Shown: positions 26,701-33,036, counted from the stretch's first letter. The stretch is 64,000 nt of DNA from Loripinus fragilis (GCA_964019695.1 OZ026530.1:43075716-43139715); one strand, 5' to 3'. Notes: a model not told the origin generated them from the letters alone. A program made the numbers and translations.

Positions 26701-29700
26701 TTGTGGCTAATATCCATGAGCACAATTCCTATGTCAATTGTGGCTAATATTCATGAGCACAATTCCTAGGTCAATTGTGGCTAATATCCATGAGCACAAT
26801 TCCTATGTCAATTGTGGCTAATATCCATGAGCACCATTCCTATGTCATTTGGGGCTAATATCCATGAGCACAATTCCTAGGTCAATTGTGGCTAATTTCC
26901 ATGAGCACCATTCCTATGTCAATTGTGGCTAATTTCCATGAGCACCATTCCTATGTCAATTGTGGCTAATTTCAATGAGCACCATTCCTAGGTCAATTGT
27001 GGCTAATATCCATGAGCACAATTCCTATGTCAATTGTGGCTAATATTCATGAGCACAATTCCTATGTCAATTGTGGCTAATTTCCATGAGCACCATTTCC
27101 AGGTCAATTGTGGCTAATTTCCATGAGCACCATTCCTATGTCAATTGTGGCTCATTTCCATGAGCACCATTTCTATGTCAATTGTGGCTAATTTCCATGA
27201 GCACCATTTCTAGGTCAATGGTGGATAATTTCCATGAGCACCATTCCTATGTCAATTGTGGCTAATATCCATGAGCACCATTTCTATGTCAATTGTGGCT
27301 AATTTCCATGAGCACCATTTCTATGTCAATTGTGGCTAATTTCCATGAGCACCATTCCTATGTCAATTGTGGCTTATTTCCATGAGCACCATTTCTATGT
27401 CAATTGTGGCTAATTTCCATGAGCACCATTTCTATGTCAATGGTGGATAATTTCCATGAGCACCATTTCTATGTCAATTGTGGCTAATTTCCATGAGCAC
27501 CATTTCTAGGTTAATGGTGGATAATTTCCATGAGCACCATTCCTATGTCAATTGTGGATAATTTCCATGAGCACCATTCCTATGTCAATTGTGGCTAATT
27601 TCCATGAGCACCATTTCCAGGTCAATTGTGGCTAATTTCCATGAGCACCATTCCTATGTCAATTGTGGCTAATTTCCATGAGCACCATTTCTATGTCAAT
27701 TGTGGCTAATTTCCATGAGCACCATTTCTAGGTCAATGGTGGATAATTTCCATGAGCACCATTTCCAGGTCAATTGTGGCTAATTTCCATGAGCACGGAA
27801 ATTAACCACATTTGTCTTTTGCCTAAAATTTTTTGCTTGTCCTATGAGAGTATTCAGGGTTCGCATAGGCTTGAAAAGTACTTGAATATACAGGACTGTC
27901 TTGAAAATTCCCTGAAAATTAAATTGCCTTGAAAAGTACTGGAAAAACAATCAAAGGCGTTGAAAAGTCCTTGAATTTCACTATTTACAGGAGGATTCAA
28001 CACTGTCTTTGGAGACCTAAATCAGTTTAAAATTGTGGTGCCTTTATTTGGTGCAGCATTTGCTACACCAAATAAATGCACCACAATTTATACTAATTTG
28101 CTTAATATAATACCTTCCTTAATGCAGTCTAGCATTTCCAAAGTAAAATTTAATGTGTAAATCAGTATTTTTCATAAGTTTCAGTCCTTGAAAACAGTGG
28201 GAAAGTCATTTAGAAGTCCTTGAAAAGTCCTTGATTTTACACAAACTTGCCTGTATAACCCTGGTATTTAATTTCTTCTAGAAACCTGAAGCCTTAGGGA
28301 ACAAAGTCGAGACACAGATCACAAAGCTAATCCTAGAAAACGACAAGATTTTACGACTCGGTCTTTGCTTCGAATTTGCCGATGCCAGGATACGGATCAC
28401 CAAGAAACTCGAAGATAATCTGGATGAATGTAAGAAAGATAACTCTTCATTGCTAGTATTCATTATTGCATTAATTGTAGGGTTATCCAACTACAGTAAA
28501 ACCTGTGTATAGTCAGGAAGACGCTTATTTAAGAAGGTACAGGCATTTTGTGAAGAAATGTTTTGAGATACCTATTAGGAGTATTTTGGAATACTGAATC
28601 CAAAACCAATGTTGGAAAGCTGACAAATGGCGTCTTTACTATCTAGTTTGCATATTTCCAAGATGGCCACCAAATTGAAGAAATATGAATAAAAATCTTC
28701 AGAGTAGCATGTTAAGGATACCAAACTGGTACAAATCAATGCAAAAACATCTTCTCATGACTGGGTGTCTCCACTTACATCAATTTATGCAACTAGAATT
28801 AAAAATGTGACCAAGAGGTAATCCATCTGTGTAACTTCTGCGAATAATCTTGCTTCCGACTTAGTTAAGGTTTTTTCATGTTAGTGCGTGCATATTATTT
28901 GGCCCAAATATAGTCAGGAATGATTCATTTTAAATGGGAATTTTAAAACATGCATCGCAATGATACCACTATTGTTTGCAGGAAAACATGGCAATGTAAA
29001 CAAATTTTGTAAGATTCAGCTAGGAGAGGGGTTATTGGGATTTTAAAGAAAGTGGGCCCATCCTGTCCCGATGTAACTGAAAGATTGTTGGCTGGGACTT
29101 ACAGAATCAAATAAAACAAACAAACAAACAATAAAAACATTGCAAAATATGGCAAGGTCTTGTCAGCCAAGAGTATGATTTCAAAGTACTTTTAATATTA
29201 TGATGGTATCTAACATTCCTGTTCCTGTCTTATTGAATTTACTAAACTTGTTGCAGAAAGCCTCATTTTTTATCTCTTTTTCCCAACTTGTTTAATAAAT
29301 TAAATATTACAGTAGAACTTCAATGGCTAAAACAGATTCTGACAATGAAAAAAGTCCTATCCAAGGGTAGTTCTAGCCATCGAGGGTGGATTGTGCATAA
29401 ATGACATGTTGGGACCATGAGAACAGTTCTATGCAGTTAAGGTGAATGAGCAATAGTTTGAGCCATTGAAGTTCTACTGTAAATGAGCACTCATGTAAGA
29501 TCCAAATTGTATGCCAAGTTTTGAAGGCATCGGTGACAGTTTTCAGGATTCCCGAATTGGTTCCTGGTGTAACAGGCCGGAATTTCCCCCCCAGTCAGTT
29601 TTTTCCCCAGGGAAAGAATGGGCCGGCCCATTGTTTCCCCAACCAGTCAGTTTCCCCCCCCACCCCCCCCCCCCTAATTATTTTCAAAAATCAAAATGGA

Positions 29701-32070
29701 ATCATTTTTTTTCTTTGCAGAAATTTAAAAAGCCGCTATTTAATTAGCGAAAGGTCTCAAAAGGACTCATACTTATTGCTGTTTGGTTGTTATTTCTTGG
29801 GGTTCCCACCTTTCAATTTTACTTACTCTTTTGGTTTATTACTCTTTCACTGTATCCCAACACTTTCTAATGACTTGTGTCAAGGAGATCTTCGACTTTA
29901 AAACCCATTTAGCTAACTGGTTCTTCATAATAGTGGGGTGGGGAAAGACTGGGCCAGCCCATTCTTTCCCCCCTCCAAAATGTTCCAAACTTTTCTATTT
30001 ATCTTTACGTTTACACAACCCTTTCACTGTATCTGAACTCTCATGATTGAAATATGTCAAGGAGAAATTCAAGTTTACTAAATGCTAATTTTACTAAAAG
30101 TTTAGCTAATTGGCTCTTCGAAATGGTGGGGTGGGGAAAGACTTGACCGGCCCATTCTTTCCCCCCTCTTTTATTTTCTAACCTTTCTATTTATCTCTCA
30201 GTCTTTTGGTTTAAACTACTCTTGCACTGTATCTGACCACTCCTGATTGACTTATCCCAAAGAGAAATTCAAGTTAACAAGCATTTAGCTAAATGATTCT
30301 TCTAAATAGAGGGGTGGGGAAAGACTGGGTCGGCCCATTCTTCCCCCCCCCCCCCCCCCCCCCCTCCATTATTTTCTAACCTTTCTATTTATCTCTCAGG
30401 ATATTTCTTTTTATTTTTCAGTCTTTTGGATTATACTACTCTTTCACTGTATCTTAACACTTATGAATGATCTATTCCAATGAGAGAATCAAGTTTTCAA
30501 ACCAACAAGTTTACTGGTCATTGTGGGGTGGGGAAAGACTGGGCCGGCCCATTCTTTCCCCCCCTCAAAATTGTTTTGATCTTTCTATTTATCTTTCAGT
30601 CTTTTGGTTTATGCTACTCTTTGACTGTATCTGAACTCTTATGAATGAACTATTCCAAAGAGAGGATGAAGTTTTCAAACCAAACAGTTTATTAGTACTT
30701 CTACATTATAGGGTGGGGAAAGACTGGGCGGCCCATTCTTTCCCCCTCCAAAATGTTCTGATCTTTCTATTTATCTTTCAGTCTTTTGGTTTATGTTATT
30801 CTTTTACTGTATCTGAAGGCTTATGAATGACTTGCTCCAAAGAGATAATCAAATTTTCAAACCAAAAAGTTTATTGGTAATCCCCCCTCCAAAGTGTACC
30901 AACCTTTGTATTTATACTAGTGAATTGGCTCTTTGAAATAGTGGGGTGGGGAAAGACTGGGCGGATTTTCCTTTAACATTCAAATAACCATTTTGAATTA
31001 AGAACATTCTCATTTTGTTTTTTGAATAGGCTAACCATTTATAATCAAATCCTTCTACACCCTCTGCACTTTTATGCTGTGTTGGGGGTGGTAGAGTTAT
31101 AATACAGCTATTTCAGAATGACATTTAATTTGATTTAACTCCAAAATGACACATATATCACTTTTCAAGCCTTTTCCGAAAAAGTAATATCGGGGAAGAA
31201 ATTGACTGGGTGGGGAAAAAACTGGCTGGTCAAATCTTTCCCCGGGGGAAAAACTGACTGGGGAAAAAACTGACCGTTACACCGGGTTTTGGTGCCAATT
31301 TATGTGGTGAATCTCATAAAACAATTCAGTTTTTTCACATTAATTTATTATGTATAAGAAACACTTAAATATCGTTCAAGTTGTACGATTAACAGAAAAA
31401 AATAAATACAATATCCGTTATTCTATACAAATAAAAACTTAGGTGAAGTTTTGCTGATTGCACTGAATGCAGATCAAACTTCTGTTCTCTGATTTTAATT
31501 CGACGTCAAAATACCCTAACAATGAAGTAACGTCGCGATGACGTTAGGTCTGGCATGAATTGAACCTAATGTTCCCTATAATATTCAAATGTGTAGGAAA
31601 TGAGAAAAATTATGCAAAGAAATTAGAATTAAAACACAATGTACGTACAAGTTAAACCTTATATAATAAATTTGGGGTACTCAAAAGAACCATCTCAATG
31701 AGACAATTGTTTTGAGCACCAAAACACAAGTTTAAATTCAAATCGAGGTATTTCTGGGACAATTCCTGAATTTAGGATTTTGAGGCCGACTTTCCATAGA
31801 AAGTTAGCCTCAAAGTTCTGAATTAGGCAGATTATAATAGTTTCTCCGACTCATTTTCAGATTATCTAAAGACAATTGACCATTTAAACTTGAAATTGTT
31901 AATATATTGTAGGCAAACAACAAGTTTTAAGACTTTTATTTTTAAGTTCAGGATTTTAAAAAATTTGAACCTTTCCCCATGTGAAGGTGATGTGACCAAT
32001 TGGATTAAAAAATTTTTCACTCTTTGTTTCAGTTCGCAAGAAGAGAATCTCAGATAAAGGAACAGCGTGA
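8652..32070 (+). CDS. TMOD: Tropomodulin, nine coding exons, 361 residues
   Basis: Tropomodulin caps the pointed (slow-growing) ends of actin filaments together with tropomyosin, in the cytoplasm. Coding exons: 8652-8780, 11727-11883, 16893-17036, 20896-20982, 21690-21820, 22800-22907, 23597-23740, 28282-28429, 32033-32070. All introns are GT-AG, all phases match, and the spliced length is 1086 bases including TGA. Residues 1-~45 contain 'DDFNLEDLDTLLSQLTEEEI', the tropomyosin-binding helix region. Then comes the hallmark 'DPDNSFLPPSERMKPQTMRD' with 'PTGPFNRKKLLAFLEKKAKE' (first actin-binding/second tropomyosin region). 'NNTDVEDSIKRIKDNDPKL'-type sequence opens the leucine-rich-repeat C-terminal domain, followed by 'LTILNLESNFLSGELIVEIM' and 'LGNKVETQITKLILENDKIL'. 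Length fits the family (about 345-360). The C-terminus RKKRISDKGTA is short. The exact paralogue is not resolved; invertebrates commonly have one or few copies. Confidence 0.95.
8985..9445. mobile_element. Long fold-back element (~460 bp) in intron 1
   Basis: Two arms of about 200 bases are inverted copies. 'gtatcgggtgttctggccca' at 9167 is mirrored by 'tgggccagaacacccgatat' at 9239. Outer parts 'tttcctaaaaaggggatgaa' and 'tttcatcctctttttcagga' also pair. The centre is near 9210. No coding content. Confidence 0.8.
9773..9967 (+). mobile_element. tRNA-derived SINE, family 1, with 12-bp target-site duplication
   Basis: The flanks CAATGTACTTGT at 9761-9772 and 9968-9979 are identical, the mark of target-primed insertion. 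Box A-like 'gtggctcagtggtagagtc', box B 'gggtttgagcctc', the body 'gtccttgagcaagacacatt', and the tail 'attgttgatgggacgtaaaa' with AAATCAAATCAAACAAA. This is the cleanest family-1 copy in the window. Confidence 0.85.
10143..10332. mobile_element. Fold-back element family A in intron 1
   Basis: Left end 'caggcccccagataagagtg'; core 'gaactgtctcgatgagatgg' with 'ttc'; the right part has 'ctgataggtaagaaaataat', then an 18-base T run and 'gcttaactggccc', so the right end is partly replaced by the T tract. Confidence 0.7.
10892..11058 (+). mobile_element. tRNA-derived SINE, family 1, shortened
   Basis: It has 'aatgactcagtggtagagtg' (box A-like) and a degenerate box B. The middle is shortened, and the tail has 'gacttgactgaaaaattgtt' and 'gactgggacttaaagcatca'. 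Near-identical flanks (cagctcattgaag / cagctcatgaaag) suggest a decayed target-site duplication. Confidence 0.65.
11121..11306. mobile_element. Fold-back element family A in intron 1
   Basis: Starts 'ggcctttagttaagtgtgtg', core 'gaaccgtctcaaagagacag' with 'ttc', right part 'atatttacaattgtacgctg'. It belongs to the same subfamily as 3342-3528. Confidence 0.7.
11500..11692 (+). mobile_element. tRNA-derived SINE, family 1, in intron 1
   Basis: 'tcacagttcagttggtagag' and 'cgttagactggggattgaaa' are clearly tRNA-like; the body is 'atgtccttgagcaagacact' and the tail 'attattgactggaacataaa' with 'gcatcaaaac'. It ends about 35 bases before exon 2. Confidence 0.7.
11727..11883 (+). CDS. TMOD: Tropomodulin coding exon 2
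   Basis: It begins after 'tctcttttcag' and ends in phase 1 at donor GTATGT. It carries the most diagnostic tropomodulin sequence, 'NSFLPPSERMKPQTMRDPTG' then 'PFNRKKLLAFLEKKAKEEKD', which follows the DPD of exon 1. Confidence 0.95.
11895..12284. mobile_element. hAT-like fold-back element family C, 11 bases after the exon 2 donor
   Basis: Left end CAGGGTTCGCACAGGC and right end 'gcctgtatgaaccctg' are inverted. The centre is the palindrome 'ttatttggtgcagcatatgc' with 'tgcaccaaat'. Interior 'ccttgaaaagtccttgaa' motifs occur at both ends. CAGGG termini and 5-bp duplications in sister copies point to the hAT superfamily. Confidence 0.75.
12285..13679. other. Intron 2 sequence without clear elements
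   Basis: No coding signal. A short palindrome occurs at 13255-13300 ('gatgcgatgtcatgacattg' and neighbours). A 'ctctaggagcagaatgacct' to 'gagtcttagctgtttgctca' stretch at 13030-13075 looks like an eroded family-E core. Confidence 0.35.
13680..13775 (+). repeat. 3' end of a different SINE type with (CAAA)n tail
   Basis: 'gatgctaaatacccacaagg' and 'gtcgatgcgtcattaagcac' lead directly into about eight CAAA units (13744-13775). The tail differs from families 1 and 2, so this is a third retroposon type. The 5' end is not recognisable. Confidence 0.5.
13957..14198. mobile_element. Fold-back element family J (AAGGTTATAAAACTTTTT ends)
   Basis: The ends 'aaggttataaaacttttttc' and 'gaaaaagttttataacctt' are inverted, and the centre 'aatgccaacaattgttggca' with 'tt' is a strong palindrome. 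A second copy is at 53822-54071. Confidence 0.75.
14322..14516. mobile_element. Fold-back element family I (TTTTCGCGA ends)
   Basis: 'ggaaattttcgcgagaatat' near the left and 'ctcgcgaaaatatccgaatg' with 'tacagta' at the right are inverted. Interior copies of 'tcgcgaaa' recur. Other copies: 47692-47891 and 54585-54762. Confidence 0.7.
15081..15265. mobile_element. Fold-back element family A in intron 2
   Basis: Left end 'ggcctccagataagattgca', core 'gaaccgtctcgatgagacgg' with 'ttc', right end 'gctattctggacc'. The core palindrome is perfect. Confidence 0.75.
15266..16146. other. Intron 2 sequence without clear elements
   Basis: AT-rich with no coding support. A short TTAATTAA-rich palindrome ('taaattaattaattaaatta') lies at 16073-16100. 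Confidence 0.35.
16147..16345. mobile_element. Family E element with intact palindromic core
   Basis: 'caaacagtgaagacccagat' mirrors 'agggtctacactgtttgcta' around 'atgccgcaaaatgcggcat'. A downstream block shares 'caatggaccattccaagttt' with 430-500, and 'aagggttaag' near 16352 resembles a CCCTTAA end. Confidence 0.6.
16482..16826. repeat. ~53-bp tandem repeat, about six units, next to exon 3
   Basis: Units share 'aattatctcccttttatcac' then 'actgtcttgtttgtatgaca' and 'gcacaaaa'. Unit lengths vary from 49 to 58 bases. The array ends 67 bases before exon 3 and is pyrimidine-rich on the coding strand. Confidence 0.8.
16893..17036 (+). CDS. TMOD: Tropomodulin coding exon 3
   Basis: It starts after 'tccgtatttag' with GG completing a glycine codon. 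It encodes 'DDPNISAKPWKPKEQPKPAP' and 'FETEWDDVLQQASEEELVDL', and ends in phase 1 at donor GTAATT. This is the variable linker plus the start of the 'ASEEELVDLAAVLG' helix typical of the family. Confidence 0.93.
17497..17568. repeat. Family E palindromic core in intron 3
   Basis: 'ggcaaacagtgaagacccag' and 'cagggtcttcactgtttact' form arms around a GCATAAAGC-like centre. Confidence 0.65.
17569..18404. other. Intron 3 sequence with a short local duplication
   Basis: Two related stretches (about 17995-18090 and 18195-18300) share 'tatgtagaaa', 'ggaaaatcaaa'-like sequence, 'aaaacaaaat' and 'aaaaagagtac', with 'ggctgta' following, suggesting a ~200-bp duplication. No coding signal. Confidence 0.4.
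18405..19279. repeat. 27-bp minisatellite, about 32 units, in intron 3
   Basis: The unit is 'gctaagaagcctccagatct' followed by 'gctggtt'. Because 27 is a multiple of three, two forward frames and one reverse frame stay open across the array; one forward frame would read AKKPPDLLV repeats over 318 codons. Variants include many that change the amino acid (cct to ctt, aag to acg, gtt to ctt), so there is no sign of purifying selection. It lies within the tropomodulin transcript between exons 3 and 4. Confidence 0.9.
19405..19612 (+). mobile_element. Diverged SINE, family 1, in intron 3
   Basis: Body 'tgagtacttgagcaagacat' and tail 'catgacagaaaaattgttga' with 'ctgggatgtaatgtatt'. The head is strongly eroded. 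The 3' part is duplicated together with downstream sequence at 20645-20880. Confidence 0.6.
19860..19922. repeat. Palindrome with ~24-base arms
   Basis: 'aatgtacaagaacgtgactg' followed by 'agga' is mirrored by 'tcctcagtcactttcttgta' with 'catt'. It is probably the core of a short fold-back element; 'aaggtggcaaacaatg' before it recurs at 20205-20220. Confidence 0.65.
20327..20648 (+). mobile_element. tRNA-derived SINE, family 2, in intron 3
   Basis: The head 'gggtcgctagcgcagtcggt' with 'aacgtgtctggc' is a clear tRNA box A region. The body has 'ctggtcccatacttacaggg' and 'agattgatcatgaaataatt'. The tail 'catagctgttgacttgggac' with 'gtaaggca' and (CAAA)n is shared with family 1. It is the same family as 41135-41454. 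Confidence 0.8.
20645..20880 (+). repeat. Duplicated intron segment just before exon 4
   Basis: This matches 19555-19790: both contain 'catgacagaaaa', 'gttgttgactggga' or close variants, 'attaaacaaagacaa', 'atgcaaatgagtt', 'ccaattgct', 'agcctttagtat' and 'ggtctgagggtgcaaataaa' plus 'attacatcttcctaac'. The copy ends about 15 bases before the exon 4 acceptor. Confidence 0.75.
20896..20982 (+). CDS. TMOD: Tropomodulin coding exon 4
   Basis: It starts after 'ttgttttattttcag' and ends in phase 1 at donor GTAAGA. It encodes 'AVLGFHGMLNQTQFYASEND' then EKVETGGFT, matching the 'AAILGMHTLMSNQQYY'-type segment of vertebrate tropomodulins. Confidence 0.93.
21315..21428. mobile_element. Short inverted-repeat element (TTTGGGGAGGTATATC ends)
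   Basis: 'tttggggaggtatatcgttg' at the left mirrors 'gatgatatacctccccaaa' at the right. The middle has the GC-rich 'gtgacgcgcgaccggagcc'. It is about 114 bp. Single copy in the window, in intron 4. Confidence 0.6.
21540..21660. repeat. Degenerate family A relic in intron 4
   Basis: 'ccaaaagaactgtttcagtt' and 'gactgttctattgagtaccc' with 'cca' resemble an eroded family-A core, followed by a TTTCTCAACTG-like inverted part. It ends about 30 bases before exon 5. Confidence 0.4.
21690..21820 (+). CDS. TMOD: Tropomodulin coding exon 5
   Basis: It starts after 'ttattttaaattcag' and ends in phase 0 at donor GTGAGT. It encodes 'GIAKSEVLKAVPFEPPNTTD' and 'VEDSIKRIKDNDPKLKHLNL' with NNIK, the family-typical entry into the leucine-rich domain. 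Confidence 0.95.
21912..22045. mobile_element. Perfect-looking 130-bp fold-back in intron 5
   Basis: Arms 'atattccataggaaacaatg' and 'cattgttccctatggaatat', then 'ttaaacacatgataatttta' and 'taaaattatcatatgtgttt', meet at 'ttcaatattgaa'. Very high arm identity suggests a recent insertion. Confidence 0.8.
22500..22560. repeat. 60-bp palindrome in intron 5
   Basis: 'gttgtaggtgcacattggaa' with 'ttgcctc' is mirrored by 'gaggcaattccaatgtgtac' with 'caacaac'. It is probably the core of an eroded fold-back element of family-A style. Confidence 0.7.
22800..22907 (+). CDS. TMOD: Tropomodulin coding exon 6
   Basis: It starts after 'gtattttgtaacag', 36 codons, phase 0 at both ends, donor GTAGGC. It encodes 'NISHERLGEIFDGLKTNTNL' and 'DILEMASVALTDKVAK', one leucine-rich-repeat unit. 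Confidence 0.93.
23096..23339. mobile_element. Fold-back element family G (ATGGGCCTCG ends)
   Basis: 'tatgggcctcgtcgcgagaa' with 'aacctgtctt' mirrors 'gacaggttttctcgcgaaga' with 'agcccata'. The interior has 'gcgcccatgcgcaggctggt'. Copies: 40769-41014 and a diverged one at 35085-35300. Confidence 0.75.
23345..23482 (+). mobile_element. 5'-truncated SINE, family 1
   Basis: It starts at box B ('ggggtttgagcctcactgca'), continues 'gtgtccttgagcaagacaca' and ends 'aaaattgtcgactgggacat' with AATCAAATCAAACAAC. It abuts the family-G element. Confidence 0.7.
23597..23740 (+). CDS. TMOD: Tropomodulin coding exon 7
   Basis: It starts after 'aaaaatttcag', 48 codons, phase 0 at both ends, donor GTAAGA. 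It encodes 'KLVEALPENKTLTILNLESN' and 'FLSGELIVEIMKAINKNQTV' with VELRVANQ, two leucine-rich-repeat units. Its last ~46 bases and its donor are the template of the tandem array that follows. Confidence 0.95.
23695..24110 (+). repeat. 84-bp tandem array of exon 7 end plus splice donor
   Basis: The template is the last 46 bases of exon 7 plus the first ~46 bases of intron 7. Four further copies begin at about 23787, 23871, 23955 and 24039 (spacings 92, 84, 84, 84). Each keeps 'gtagccaatcaggtaagagg', so each carries a donor consensus CAG|GTAAGA. The copies are more like one another than like the template, with an 8-base deletion relative to exon 7. Reading through the real donor meets a TGA at about 23784, so downstream donors would give a truncated protein. 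Confidence 0.9.
24150..24555. mobile_element. hAT-like fold-back element family C
   Basis: Ends 'cagggttccacagtttgaaa' and 'tgtctgtatgaatcctg'; centre 'tttggtgcagcaaatgctgc' with 'accaaataaa'. The flanks share TATTA, a 5-bp target-site duplication. Confidence 0.75.
24762..25165. mobile_element. hAT-like fold-back element family C
   Basis: Ends 'cagggttcacacaggcttga' and 'cttgcctgtatgaaccatg'; flanks share ACTTT (5 bp). The centre palindrome is partly deleted ('tttggtagagcaccaaataa'). Confidence 0.75.
25212..25419. mobile_element. Fold-back element family B (ACAGTAAAACCTGTG ends)
   Basis: 'acagtaaaacctgtgtaaaa' and 'tttacacaggttttactgt' are inverted ends; the interior pair 'gtattgcagaatgcttccct' and 'ggagaattctgcaatactat' forms the core. 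At least six copies in the window. Confidence 0.8.
25515..27796. repeat. 37-bp minisatellite, ~2.3 kb, about 60 units, in intron 7
   Basis: The unit is 'gtcaattgtggctaatttcc' followed by 'atgagcaccattcctag', with a frequent ctag/ctat alternation and sub-variants (tatccatgagcacaatt; gtggataattt). Blocks of several units recur in the same order, for example 26370-26560 and 26700-26885, showing higher-order duplication. One inverted unit lies at about 25955-25990. Confidence 0.92.
27855..28263. mobile_element. hAT-like fold-back element family C ending 18 bases before exon 8
   Basis: Ends 'cagggttcgcataggcttga' and 'gcctgtataaccctg'; flanks share GTATT. The centre is 'ttatttggtgcagcatttgc' with 'tacaccaaataaa'. 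Only 'gtatttaatttcttctag' separates it from exon 8. Confidence 0.8.
28282..28429 (+). CDS. TMOD: Tropomodulin coding exon 8
   Basis: It starts after 'aatttcttctag' and ends in phase 1 at donor GTAAGA. It encodes 'KPEALGNKVETQITKLILEN' and 'DKILRLGLCFEFADARIRIT' with KKLEDNLDE, corresponding to the last leucine-rich repeat and the following helix; 'LGNKVE' is a family signature. Confidence 0.95.
28430..29049. other. Intron 8 start, no recognised element
   Basis: 'tacagtaaaacctgtgtata' at 28493-28512 looks like one end of a family-B element without its partner. The rest shows no tandem or inverted structure. Confidence 0.35.
29050..29133 (+). repeat. SINE 3' tail, family 1
   Basis: 'gatgtaactgaaagattgtt' and 'ggctgggacttacagaatca' then an A/C tail with CAAA units. 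Truncated at the 5' side. Confidence 0.6.
29309..29480. mobile_element. Inverted-repeat element family R (ACAGTAGAACTTCAATGGCT ends)
   Basis: 'acagtagaacttcaatggct' and 'agccattgaagttctactgt' are exact inverted 20-mers enclosing 172 bp. It is inserted in a family-T sequence: 'cccaacttgtttaataaatt' on the left and 'atgagcactcatgtaagatc' on the right are adjacent in intact T copies. Confidence 0.8.
29564..31290. mobile_element. 1.7-kb inverted-repeat element with ~190-bp internal tandem units
   Basis: The left end near 'ctggtgtaacaggccggaat' and the right end 'gaccgttacaccgggttttg' are inverted, and both flank 'cagtcagttttttccccag'-type sequence. Inside, about six units each carry 'ggggtggggaaagactgggc' and 'cggcccattctttccccc', then 'ctttctatttatctttcagt' and 'cttttggttta'. 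Poly-C tracts occur near 29660 and 30342-30364. It lies in intron 8. Confidence 0.7.
31291..32032. other. Intron 8 end, with a family A fragment
   Basis: At 31660-31740 'ggggtactcaaaagaaccat' and 'ctcaatgagacaattgtttt' with 'gagcacc' are the core of a family-A fold-back copy without ends. Otherwise no feature. Confidence 0.45.
32033..32070 (+). CDS. TMOD: Tropomodulin coding exon 9, with stop
   Basis: After 'ctctttgtttcag' the exon completes a Phe codon (T|TT) and encodes RKKRISDKGTA, then TGA at 32068-32070. The basic RKKR motif matches the 'RKRR'-type C-terminal sequence of the family; the tail is shorter than in vertebrate isoforms. Confidence 0.92.
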
Positions 32071-32430
32071 TTGGTCAAGAATTAGTGTCCATAGAAACTC
32101 ATAAACAATAGTGTTAGTCCTCTCTCCCTTCATAATCTGCTGTTTTACACAATTATCTTTTTTTATTATGGTGGAAGCCAGTGTTTACCTAGAAACTGAT
32201 GAGGACTGACTGTTGATTGGTTAATAGTGACAGAGGGGGCTGTTTGATTGGATGATTTTGTCAGAACCTGTTTGATTGGTTGATTTTGATAAGAACAGAG
32301 TGTTTTGATTGGTCAGTGTTGATATATGAACTTTTTCATTGGTTGTTGATGGTGAAAGGTTTTGATTGGTCAGTTAAACATAATCATGATTGTTTGATTG
32401 GTCCATGATGATAGAGAAGTTACTGATTGG
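32068..32430 (+). repeat. Degenerate ~30-bp repeat with TGATTGG in the tropomodulin 3' UTR
   Basis: Exact TGATTGG occurs at 32068, 32214, 32245, 32273, 32306, 32363, 32395 and 32424, plus TCATTGG at 32336. From 32214 onward the spacings are 27-33 bases. The first copy contains the tropomodulin stop codon (TGA of TGATTGGTCA). The word is an inverted CCAAT motif. Confidence 0.75.
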
Positions 32431-32518
32431 CAGGTCTTAAAGACTCTTTGTTTTGGTGGGTGAATAAGTTTGTTGGTCACTGCTTTGATAGAGTGAATTT
32501 TCCAACAGTGGAGGTACA

Positions 32519-32708
32519 CACCAGGTAGGCAGCAATCAAAAACGCAAATACTATCGAGGAATGTAGATAAAAATCATTTAAAACAGAGTTTTTGATTGCC
32601 ATTTGTCGCCACACTGGCAACAAATGGCAATCAAAAACACTGTTTCTATCAATTTTTGATCCACGTTCGTCAATTGTTGATAGCATTTTTGATTGCAACC
32701 TACCCGGT
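32519..32708. mobile_element. Inverted-repeat element (CACCAGGTAGGCAGCAATCA ends)
   Basis: 'caccaggtaggcagcaatca' with 'aaaacgc' mirrors 'gcatttttgattgcaaccta' with 'cccggtg'. The centre 'tttttgattgccatttgtcg' pairs with 'caacaaatggcaatcaaaaa'. 190 bp. Confidence 0.8.
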
Positions 32709-32785
32709 GTGAGATAGCAATTCAGATTTATTCTAGGTTAGATAAATAATTGACAATATGGCCATAGAGTGTTGAGCGTCACAAT

Positions 32786-32991
32786 ACAGTAAAAACTGTG
32801 TAAAACGGCCACTCTAAAAAGACCGAAAATTGGTTTTCAAGTCCAATTATCACTTAATGCAGGTCAAAAGTATTGCAGAATGCTCCAATGGGAGCATTCT
32901 GCAATGCTTTCGACCTTCATTAGCTACCATTTGTCATTAAGATATTTGATTTGTCTATTTTTGAGTGGCCGTTTTACACTGGTTTTACTGT
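32786..32991. mobile_element. Fold-back element family B
   Basis: Ends 'acagtaaaaactgtgtaaaa' and 'tttacactggttttactgt'; core 'aagtattgcagaatgctcca' mirrored by 'gagcattctgcaatgctttc'. Confidence 0.8.
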
Positions 32992-33036
32992 TGTCTCAAG
33001 TTTCTTGGAGTTATCCTAAAAGATGTAAAGTTAAAG

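Noticed and set aside
25515..27796. A CRISPR-like array of regular repeats
   Set aside because: Units are contiguous 37-bp tandem repeats with no unique spacers, inside an animal intron.
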